Positions 43,301 to 55,300 of a DNA stretch of 64,000 nucleotides are shown piece by piece. This DNA comes from Enoplolaimus lenunculus. Lineage: Eukaryota; Nematoda; Enoplea; Enoplida; Thoracostomopsidae. The stretch covers positions 1-64,000 of the forward strand of contig JASANG010003235.1 in the NCBI GenBank assembly GCA_030248215.1, given 5' to 3'. The position numbers were made by a program, and so were the translations under genes. Every line of letters begins with the position of its first letter. Within the stretch, counting starts at the first letter, position 1. The notes under the pieces are model-generated. The model was not told where the DNA came from. It saw nothing but the letters and a program-made list of their open reading frames with translations, and made no database searches.

Positions 43301-46300
43301 AAGTGGACTTGCGGCTATTTTGCGTTAATACAAAAAAGGCGGAAGATATTTTATTTTGATATTTCCAGCATACAATTTATTTCTATTTTATTTTCCTAAA
43401 CCACTTTATTTGTTGAAAAAAGTATTTCTGATACTGTAGTGACCCGAATAAGAGGGTGTGGGTAATAAGAGGGGGGATCCTCATTTTGAGTCCCAATCAA
43501 TAGGAGTCCGTATCCCTAATCAGGGTCCGTAAGCGGATAGAGTCCCTAAACCCTAATCAAAGCCCATAAATGTCAATTATCCCTAATTGCTGTGCATAAA
43601 TGACTTCAGGACCAAATAAAGTTGAGTTCGAAACTTTAAAGGATACTTAAGTTTTGAAATTACATTAAGTATAGCTTTGCATTATCGCTCAAGCTTTTGA
43701 CACAAGACAAATAAACGTTTAACAACGGATAGTTGCAATACCGAATATATATCAGTAACGAAGGGTGGCGGAGCGTGGGCTAAAAATAAATAACAGTCCG
43801 TAACCGAATGACAAGGGGATGCCGGTGCCCTCTGGAGAGGCCAAAGAAATATCAGTTCCCCCCTCTCATTTCGGTCACTACAGTATATCTGCTAGAGCTT
43901 AGTACAAAATAGCGTAATTCATATCGAACATCCAAACGTGGAGAAATTTGATTTTCATCCTGAAAACGACAGCAGTAATCGAATCACGGTATCATGTAAG
44001 AAAAAATTTCAAAATCCAACCATTTTGGCAAATCCACGATGGTGGGTAACCGAATAGTTATCGCAGTATGGAAAATAAATTTGTTGTTTCAGGGAAATGA
44101 CCACTGTTACGCGTGCAAAAATTTTAGCGAGCAAGGACGTTGCGTTGCTCATTGCAGCCATGACAAATACGCAGACGTGGACGGGATTTGTAAACCATGC
44201 GCAAACGAATGCTATTCTGACACTGGAACAGCAGAGAAAATCAGGTATATAAACAACATTTGCTTGCGATCCACTTCCATTGGGTTATGTGCTCCGTAGA
44301 TGCTCCGATCCCGTTTGATTATTATTTGTTCCACTAGTTTGACAGAAGTAGTGCAATCCTGAAATTATTTTGTTCTGTGAACTTCTAACAGCTATAGATT
44401 GTAAGATCTTGTTTTTGTATTGGAAGCCATTTGTTTTACTTCCTTTTTCAACATTTCAGTGTGTGCAATGGACCCTTGAGTATTGCTGGCATCGAAAATG
44501 GTTGTACCAAGTGTCGTTACGGCATTCACCTCTGGAGTAACACTTCGTCTACCGGTGGAAATGATGTAAGTACCTGCTTGTGAGCCCCCATCTCATGGGT
44601 AGATTTATGGACGGAGTAGTTATTGTACAAGGGAGTGCAGATGAACCGTTTCTGGGCAGTCTAAGTTGTTTTATATAGGTAATAATTACAGACTGAAAAT
44701 ATTGCTTAATGACGTCACACAGTCGCCTATTACATTTTGCTCAAAAGCCAAACTGCTATACTCAGCCGTTGCGCAAAAATTTCCGCAGCTGTACCTCCTT
44801 GGTGTCTTAGCAATTTGTAAAGGTTAATGATGTCACGTTGTTATTATCACCAATTATACGTTTTGGCTCGAAAGATCCACTAACACGGACGGATCTAGAA
44901 GGATCCGGGATCGTTCCCACCACCAGATTCCAACGAAATTAAAAAAAATTTCGCTATTGAGTTCAAAAATCGTGGCTGACTTTTCGCTCGCGAGTTTTAT
45001 AAGGGTGTCCACTATTTTTGACTCTGGATTACCTAAACATTTTGTGTACGTCTAGCGTTTTGCTCGCTTCGCTTACTAAATATGTCACACTGTCACCTAT
45101 TAGATCTTTTGCTCAAAAACTATACTAATATTTACTTTAACTCTACAGTAACAAGAAAGCTTTTCTTTTGCTTTTCATCAACACTCAAATTGAAATCGTT
45201 TATATCATTCAATGGCCAATTATCAACGATGCCAGGATAAATGGTCATTATCAGCATGTGGTTTAATCGCTTTTGTGTCTATGTGGACCTCAACAGCGCC
45301 GGAGCAGACAGGGGTCTGTGCTCCCTACAAACTCCATGGTGGAGGTCCCCAACGCGTACTGAGATCCAAAATGTCTTGGTGCTTGATCTGAGGTTCTCCG
45401 TCCGAGCACACACTCATGTTTGATTACTGTGAGGACACACTTCTAAAAACAGTTTCCCATAAAAGTTGCAATATGGTGAATCTAGAAAGTGAATCCATCT
45501 TTAAAAGGAATCACACTTCGCGCGCCGCTCTCGGGAAACCAGACGCGTTTCAATTCAAAACTTCGGCGGTGTTTGTGTCAACCGATTTGGATGGGGGTTC
45601 CTTTACGGGTGGGCCCACAAACGGGGTATGGCGGTGGCTGCACCGTCACTGGACTTTATATAACTTTTTAACGTTCGAACTGTGAGAAAAAGTTAGTTCC
45701 GCAGATGCAGTAGTTGGTGGATTGACCAAATAAAGTTTATGCCAACCTGAAACTTCGATCTTTCTAAAGTCAATATCTCCGCTATATTGTTTTTCAATAA
45801 TCTAAAGGCTGAGACTGATTAATTTCCTCACAAAGCAAAGTATTTCTTTTTTGATAATACGTTTTTCTAATTCAATATCCGTTTACCGTTTCCGTTATTT
45901 TGATAACTCTACGTTTCTGTATGTGTATATTTTTGCTATCCGTTACAACCTAGTTTCGATATTTTTACCGATATATACTAGTGTATATCATGTATTTTGC
46001 TGTTGGTCTAAAGCATACGAACTTAGTAGCGGGCTGAGTTGCGTTGGGGGAACAGGTATTCGACAGTTAATATTGTGAGCTCTGGGTAATATTGGGGGCG
46101 CTGTGCCCCCAAATCTGAACATTGAGGGTGCAAGTGCCCCCTGCTCGCCTCTTCCGGTGCCAACGAAGTATCACCTGTTGTGCATACGCTTTGATCAAAA
46201 CCCCGATTGCACATCTTAATTTAGTATTAACGAAGCTCACGTGGGTCATAGTTGACAGTCTCGGTTACTCCGACCAATAGTTTCAGTTTTCGGGAAATTT

Positions 46301-49300
46301 GTGCCAACTTTTTTAATGTTATTTTGACTAGAAAGATAATTACAAGCTTAGGATTAAACTTAGGGTTACGCTATACTGGCCACGAACTACCGTGTTAGTG
46401 ACCTCGCTCGAGCTGACGAGTACGACTATTCACTGTTGTCAACTTCAAATTGCAATGTTTCAACCGCTGTAGTAGCCATTTCATTCAGGGTGGATCCAAC
46501 ACCCCATTTATGAAAATTTTCATCCAACGGAAAAATGTTAAACTTTTTTGCTTTTTCAAATTTTTTTGAAGACAAATGCCTTCGAGCCTTTCCGCCAGCA
46601 TAATGCCGGTATATTCCGGTGAACATCTTTGCTTCCCACTATCTGGATAGGAGCGTAGTACGGGTTTCACTGTGGGTGGATATAATGTAAAAAGCGTTTC
46701 GTAAGCCAGCATTGTGAGTGAGAAGAAGTTCACGTCAGTAAAAGTGTCTTTTTTTCTCGTTTGTTCAAAAATTTCGGTAGGAGATATACCACTTCCAGTA
46801 TACGTCACCGCAGCTGAAATCAGGGCATGTATTCTCAAATATGTGTAGCAAGTATCACCAGTTGGGCGATAGGTTTTTTCGCATATGACTTGCTCTACCC
46901 TTATTCCAATTTTAAGTTCACCAACTGCAATATATTTATTGACGTTGAAAAGCTATTACTTATTGATGATAGTTGCTATACACATTTGAGAATATGGACC
47001 AAGAAATTAAAAAAATAAGATTTTTAAAAATTGAAATGTAAAACTATTTCAGACCTATAAATGTGTCGAGTACTTGCCAACAGATCCAAGCGGATGTGCT
47101 CGTTACGGCTACTCGAACTATTTCGTAACGGTCTCCGAATCGTCGCTAGTTAAAGATTTAGTGTGCGAAAAATGCAATTCAGAGTGTTTGACGTGCCGAA
47201 AACAGGGTGTTAAGCATAAAACGCACGGATGTCAGTGTAGGAATTATTATAATCCTGAGCCGAAACGAGATGAATGCGTTGCTCGTTGTGAACCGTAAGT
47301 TTAAAATTGGCGAGACTTTACTTCTTGCGCGATGGCGTGATGTGTTGTATGGCAATTCACGTACAATACGCCACGGTGGCGGACGGCACTTGCGAACATT
47401 TGAGATCCGTCCGGATTGTCCAGAGACACAGGAATGCTTCTTTCAAGGGGAGATAAACAGGGGAGCGTATAACCGAAAAAAAGACAATCAAAGTTTTAGT
47501 TTTGAGATTACTAAATTCTAGCACAAAACTATTGTTCTGGTGGGTATTAGAGGCGTCAAAGACACCTCTTTATTTCTTCATTGCCGTCAACTGACACCCC
47601 AGACACTGCTGGGTACTCGCGGGCCTGGCGTTGTCCTGCACCGCTGTGTTGCAAGTCAATTTGTGATTAAAAATTCATCGACCTGCGTTGCGGGACCGCG
47701 CATCTATTGAATTCAATTTCTGCCCTAATTTTCCGTTGTATATTTCAAGTTTAGCCAAGCGGAATACCTAAAGACTTAGTCTCACGTGTACTTTTTCAAA
47801 CGAGTAAATGTTTCGATGCATGCACACGGATGGACCATAATTTAGTTTTGATTTTTTACAATTTGATTTTTGCATAGCAACTTGTACTTGAATGTTATGT
47901 TTTCTTGTCACTTTTTGAGTCTTAATTTTATTCCGATGCCCACATTGAACAGACAAAATGATTCGTATTTATTATTTACAGAAACTATTTTGAATTTGAA
48001 GTTACAAACTCAACCTCAGAAATACCGTTCAAACAATGTTTGCCGTGTGATTCAGAATGCGTCGACTGCAATGGCCCAACAGCAACTGATTGCAAGCGTT
48101 GTCTCAATAAAGCGGTTCGGATTGGCACATCTGATGGCATAAAGGTATTTGTTGTATATCCCCTTTCACTTCAGGGATGTTTTTTAAGCTTACAAGAATT
48201 ATTCAAACGTACTAAACGTAACTTTACGACTATTCGGAGTCGTATCTTTCAAACCAGGGAATGTTTAGATTTTGATTTTGCGAACTTTTCGCATTTAATT
48301 TGCTCTACTTCTTTGGATGTGTTGGGGTCCGCTACTGCTCTAGAGTTTGCTGTTTTGAATGCGTATCGCAAACTGTTTCTAACTGTGACATGCATTTGGC
48401 AATATAGGCTTTTGGCAAAACCCTATACCACGTAACCTTGACGATTCCACTCTCATGAAATGCGACAGGAAGTCTGATTTTGCTCAACGACTAAGGATTG
48501 CGCTATGCTTTTTAATTATTATAATGCCTTCCTGGGCTGTCCGGCATACGTACGGCGCCGTTCATCTCCGTATGTCACGGTGCGGTATCATATACACTCG
48601 TTCGGTACCAAATGGTGACGGACGGTGTGCTCGGCGCACGGCGCCGTACGGATGTCGGACGGGTGCCGGACGAATGACGGACGGGTGCTGTACGACAAGT
48701 ATTGCGCAACCCTAACACGGTCAATGTTCGCGAAAAGACACCCACTCCTAAATTCAGTTGGTTTCTTGATGATCTCTGCTGAATCTGACATTATCTATGT
48801 AATTTGAGTTCAAATGCATCGAGGAATGTCCAAAAACAATGAAGTATGTCGCAGTCAAAGACGGATTGAATATTTGTTCGAAAACAGATCCAAATCGACT
48901 GTAAGAGTCAAACCTGGGTTAGAAATTTATTTTGCGTAATTTTTCAATGGGAAAATTAATTTCGAAAACTTAGTAACTTTTTATTGTATATTTTAATACT
49001 TGTAGTATTTGACATCAAAAATAGCATAAAATTTGTGTTTATGGTTTTTTTACATTCATGTATGAGCGAAAAAACAAACAATATCAAGGTAAGCCGACTA
49101 GCGACGGTAGTTTAGCATTGTGAAACAACAAAACGCTATAAGCTTAGGTTTAGACTTAGGATTGATTTTCTTCAATTAACTCGGTTGAGGCGGCGGCCTC
49201 AGGGCCCTCGCTTTGAACAAACTTGTTATCAGTGGTTTAAAAACGGGAAATTTAGGATTGAAAACTTACATTTTTCACTCATTTATTCATCAAATCTTTT

Positions 49301-52300
49301 TAGAACCCGCAAGACAAATCAACGTCAGGCCTCGGTTAGGCCACGAATAAGCCTATGGCTGGGGATTATTTTAGCTAAGCGATGAGTTTTGTTTTCAGAG
49401 ATAAAATTATTCAAATCGCAATCGGTGTTGTACTTGCAATTGTATTCGTTGTGCTTATTGTTGTCGCAAGTCTTGCGTTCATTTATCGCAGCAAAGCATC
49501 ATTTCTGCAAAAATTTTGGAGCAGTGAAGTAATTGATTTGATTTATCGTTTTAAAACCGTTCACATACCTTAAGTTGAAAAGGCGTAGCCAGGGGTCAGA
49601 GGTCCGCCCGTTTGTGATTTTCGACTTGAAGTTCACGAACATTTTTAGTTGTAACACACGCTGTTGGGCGACGAATTGTCGTAGATTCCTAGTGATGTGA
49701 ACACAATTTTTTTAAGAAAAGCACACAACTAATGCAAGCTTTACGGCCGAAACAACACGTCACGCCTGATTAATGTTGCATCGGTATTAAAAGTTTAATT
49801 GGACAGTAATCAAATTTAATATTAAGGCCAACTTTGAGATTTAAAAAAGCGCATTCAAACGATATTTTCAAATTTGACGGCATTCAAAAAAATCGATTTC
49901 ACAAATTTAACCGTGTTGTTGCAATCAGTAATATTTCAGAAACCGGTTGAACATTTAGTTGAGCCGAAATTAAATTTGGACGCAAAACCAAATATGGCAA
50001 AACTTCGTATTATCAGCGATTCAGAGTTGCATATTGGTCACAAACTTGGCAGCGGCGCATTTGGTATTGTTTATCAGGTAACGGGGGTGTAACGTCGATT
50101 TTGAACAGGGATTTATATGGTATAAATAGTTCGAACGTTGAATCCCAAACCCTTGGTGAAAATCAGAGATAACGAGCTGATCCTGAATGCCTGTTTCTAG
50201 GTCTTTATCTTGTCAGAATCTACGGTTAAATTTAAGCTACTCATCGCGATATATAATTTTATAAGATTTTAATATTGTCTACCAGAACAATAGGATTTCA
50301 AAATTGACAATTTTTAAAAACTGCATATAAGTTGTCGGTTAGTGGCTTAGGACAGGAGTGGATCAATTTGAGGCTACTGAGGTCGGGGCCTTAGGGTCCA
50401 CGCGTTAAGGTATGTGACTAGTGTTTGAAAAGTAAAAATTTTCATTCGGGAAATTTATTTTGATAATCATTTTTGATGTTTTTTGCGCCGCATCCCAAAT
50501 GGTTTCAAGGTCGATTAGACCATGGAGGTCGGCCCATCAGTATGAATGTAATTAGTCAATGTATGGTTGCAATATTTGCATCACTAATTTTGTTTCTCAG
50601 AACACGTAATTTACTTGCATACATTAATCTACATATTTATATTGTGAAATGTTAATGTAACAGCTGAAGCTATGATCAGTATATGTTCGAAGTTCCAGGT
50701 TTAATAATATCGATAAATTTACTACTGTGCAAGAAGACGTGCGGCATGAATAATCGTAGCTACCGATATTAATTTGTTGCTAACTTTGCAGATTGTGAAT
50801 TTTTAATTTTTTGGCACATTTTAGGGTTTGTGGAACCCAACTGGCGAGCGTATCAAAATCCCAGTTGCAGTCAAAGAACTAAATTCTGACGCAAGTCCGA
50901 AAGCGCAAACGGAAATGCTGGACGAAGCCAGTAAGTGCGATATATAGTTGATATGACTACCCTTGCAACAAAAACTGTAGGGACGCCCACGGATTGCTTG
51001 GACACTTTTCCTGCACAGTTTTCTGAAATTTTTAGATTTTAGCTAACCTGGGACTAAGACTAAGCTTGATTAATAGGCTTAATAAGACTTAGGTTAGGCT
51101 TAGGGCTCATAATCTCAAATGTGTACATCGCAATTATCATCAGTTAGTAGTATGTTTTCAAACTCAGTAAAATATTGCAGTTCCTGAACTCAAAATTGTA
51201 CAGGAGTACGGCATATCAAAGGCAAAAAATGTGCTGAATTTTGAGTCCCAGTATTCATTGAGCCTTCAGCATTTGGGTGAAAGCGGCCAAGTCAAGTACT
51301 TATACTTATTTATTTGTCTATTTTTCAGAACATATGGCATCGTTGACCCACTGTTATTTGGTTCGTTTAATTGGGAAAGCGGCCAAGTCAAGTACTTATA
51401 CTTATTTATTTGTCTATTTTTCAGAACATATGGCATCGTTGACCCACTGTTATTTGGTTCGTTTAATTGGGATTTCAATGGGTCATAAAACAACACTGAT
51501 TACGCCACTCATGCCACTTGGCAATTTACTCGACTACGTCCGAAAACACGAAAATAACATTGGGAGCGCAGCGCTACTCAGATGGTGCTATCAAATTGCA
51601 GCGGTGAGTCTTGAAATGTTTTAAATTAAAAATTTATAAAAATTTTGCACGATTTCAAGGCTACGTTTATTCTGTAAAATCAAGGCTAAGGCTTCTTGCT
51701 CGAATGTCTCTTACAGGGATGTATACAATCTGAATATTGAGATATTAAAAAAACCCCGCTTTAGAAAAAGCTTCAGATAATCCTGAAATGAAAATGGAGC
51801 ATATATTTGCGAAATTCGTGGCCAGGTAATAAAACAGACAAGTCTCTCACGAAATATTACTCTGGATGCGCTATATGGAGTCACAAATGGAGCTACCAAA
51901 TCTATGCCTAATTTTTCTATCGTAAGTATTGTTATCATGATTTTTTTGTTCCTTTTCAGGGAATGGAATTTTTGGAATCAAACCATATTGTTCATCGTGA
52001 CTTAGCAGCGCGGAACGTCCTGGTCCACACACCCAAACACGTTCGCATTTGTGATTTTGGTCTGGCGAAAATGTTAGATTTCGACAAAACCGACATTAAA
52101 TCTCAAGGTGAAAAGGTAAAGTGCCGTTTAATTGCTTTGTGTTTACCTGTTTGTTTGTTTGTTTGTTTGGTTGGTTGGTTGTTTGTTTGGCTGTTTCCTT
52201 ATGTGTTTGTTCGTTCGTTTCTTTCTTTTTGGTTTGTTCGTTCGATCGTTTACTTGTTTGTTTTTGTTTGTAGGTTTGGTTGTTTGTTTAGTTGTTTGTT

Positions 52301-55300
52301 TGATGGTGTTTGTATGTTTGTTTGTTCGTTTGTTGTTTGTTTGTTTGTTTGTTTGTTTGTCTCTTTGTTTGTTTGCTTGTTTGTTTGTTCGTTTGATTGT
52401 TTGTAAGTGATTATAATAACAAAAGTATTGAATCAAAAACTGGAATAAATGACTATTGCTATATTGCAGTTTTCTAAGATATCACGTTGAACTTTTACTG
52501 TATAGCCCACGTATATGTTAAAGGGGTACGTTGTGGACCATTTTGCGTGCATGAAATGTCACTATCACAACCAATGGGCTTTAAGTAAAGTAAAAAGTTG
52601 TAAAGTAAAAAGTGGTTTTCAAGTTCTCTAACCTCTTCGCTTAAGATGTCCTGTTTGCTTATTGGCCAGAAGTTATAATTAATATTTGTGTCGAATCCAA
52701 ATTAAATTTCAGGTACCTATACGATGGGTAGCGCTTGAAAGTATTCTGTATCAAATTTACAATCACAAGACAGATGTTTGGTCATATGGTACGTTGCCAT
52801 GCTAACTGCAGCGAGTTGTGTTTGCAATTACTCACCGAGCTTGTATTGTTAAATGTGTGTATCACTTATTGCCGGAGGAAAATAGATCTTATATTTTTCA
52901 AATGTCATATTTTCATCTTTTGGTTCTTTCTGAATTTTGAGCTTCAGCATTCACAGAAGCTCGAAAGATATAACAGCTATCACCAACTGATGATAGGTGC
53001 TACATACATTTGAGAATATGTTCCCTTGTTACACTTCAAATATATTTTTATAATTTAATATTGTGTTTTTAATTCGACTAATTAATTTCGTTTGAATTTT
53101 GTCGTTTGCTTGTAAATGGTGATATACGGTTTAGAGGATAATTTTTAAACTGTTTCTACCGTAAGCGTTCTACTTACAATTGCACCTGTAATCGTTGACT
53201 TGTTTAATATTTGAAACAACTAATTTTTAATTTTTTACTTTAATGATAAATTTTGATATTTTTAAAATTTAGGCTGTCCATATATTTTGTTTCAGGAATC
53301 ACTTTATGGGAATTATTTACATTCGGCGAAAGACCGTACTCATTCTTGGGGGTCGATCCTTGTGGACTCAAGTTGCGGAAATTCCTCGAGGGGGGTGAGC
53401 GGCTACCGCAACCCAAGATTTGTACCATTGATGTATATATGTTAATGATTAAATGTAAGTGTTTGTGTAATATTTGCTTTTAATTTGTGTATATTTTTTG
53501 CGTCCAACATATTATTCGTTCAGATTTTTGAACGTTATTGAAAACTGAAACTATGAGTACAATAATATTAAATGATACTGTACAAAATATATGCAATGGT
53601 TATTAGGCTAACCCTACTCTAATTTTAACTGCTCACCGTAACTCTATCGTTTGTCTGGAGTTCTGCCGAGTCGGTACTCGATGCAATCACAATTTAGGAT
53701 TACACACCCGAAAGTAGCCCGCTAAGCTTTAGTGAGCTTATCTATGGATGCATTTGCTGGTTTCTGTTACAGGCTGGACAGTTGACGCAGGTTCACGTCC
53801 GTCATTTACAGATTATAAACGATCGTTTCTGGAAATGTGTGAAGACCCACCGCGGTGGCTGGTGATTGAGGTATGAACCTGATTGTTTAAAATGAGGTAC
53901 AAATAATACGGCCTGTGTTTCCGGTTCCGATCAAAAGGCAAAACCCTACGCATCAATAAGTGGACCACGTTTACTTTAAGAAACGTAGACTTTCTCGCTG
54001 CCTGCAACAGAGTAACATTGGGCTTTAGCTAGATTTTTTGCCGAGGCCTGGCTTAGATTTAGATTTTTTTTATGCTTAAGTTTAGACTTCAATATGGTTA
54101 AACTACGGTCGTAAACGTAACTTGGCCCGCTGAGCGTTAGTTTATCTTCGTTGGGGGGGCGTATGCCGAATTTTTAAATTCTCAGAGCTCACATCATTTG
54201 TGTATTTTATAAAAAATAGAAATATATTCTTGCAACTAGGAACATGCAAGCTTGCTTAACTTTAACGAATTGAGATTGGGTTTATATATAAGGTCGTATA
54301 AAGTAATAGCTGAACAGATTATTTAATCAAGGTGCAGATACAGTTTTGTCGGCAGGTTTTAGAACATTAAGAGTTTTATCAGCCAGAAGCACTTTGCATA
54401 TATTGCAACATAGGCCCCAAGAAATGTACTCACTAAATCAAGCTATGCTTTTAGGGTGACAAACTAATGCGACTACCATCATACACTCCCAGCGATCAAA
54501 ATAGGCTCCTTGCCGACATGGCGCTAGGAACAATTATGGAAGAACACGACCCTGATGGTATTCAAAGGTGTCTCAGCGACAAAAGTTACGCCGAATCGTC
54601 CGTAAGGCAACGGAAATCTCGTCGGCCGGAAGGACTCGAGTCGCTGGACGTCGTTTCGGCGGAACAGTTTTTCTGTGACACCGGTAACTATGGTTACGAC
54701 GGATCCAACGATCCGGCCGGCGTGACAGACAGCGGTGTGTTTCGATCACCTGCAGCGACGACAGAAACACAACCGATGCTTGGATTGCGTCGAGAACGGG
54801 TAAAAATGTGTTTTAGGCTGTTGTATGTACGCTTCTTCCACATTTACGATTAGGCTTAGGTTTACCCAAACGTTAAGGTTTACAAAAAGGCTTATCTATG
54901 CGTAAGTGTTTGCTTGCTTATTTCTAACTTTGTGCTACGGAAAAGTGCACAAGAGCCAGTTTTTACTATTTGAATTTGTACGACGTTTGAAAAATTTAAT
55001 TTTTTGGTTGGGTTTTTGAGTTGTTTTCAAAAAGTCAACGCTTTTCCAATCTTAGCAGAAAATATTTCCTGTTTTGTGTTCTGTTTAAAAATGTTAAAAA
55101 GAAAATTTGTGGTGTCATTTATCTGTTCATACGGCAATGATGGAAACCAAAGTAAACCTGAAGTTTACATTCGGCTCCGATCCCAACAATAAATTTACCT
55201 CCGGCTCCGGATTCGGTACACATTTTGCCGGAGGTTCCGGTAACTTCGGTAGTGACGTGATTAGTATTTTTATAGACATGGTACTCTTTAGAGAGTTTAT

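Larger units (their letters stand above)
44566..47052. other. egfr intron 15: repeat content
   Basis: 2487 bp with a hAT-like copy (45294), a CATATTCTCAAATG MITE (46825) and two short CGCTCGCTTCGC-type motifs (44980, 45065). Several medium open frames here have no splice or family support. Confidence 0.6.

Noticed and set aside
46023-46838. Overlapping minus-strand frames in egfr intron 15
   Set aside because: No splice signals, conserved motif or codon bias; they sit between repeat copies inside an intron.
52132-52436. Long open frames on both strands (Cys/Leu/Phe-rich and Thr/Asn/Lys-rich)
   Set aside because: They are translations of the (GTTT)n microsatellite in egfr intron 23.
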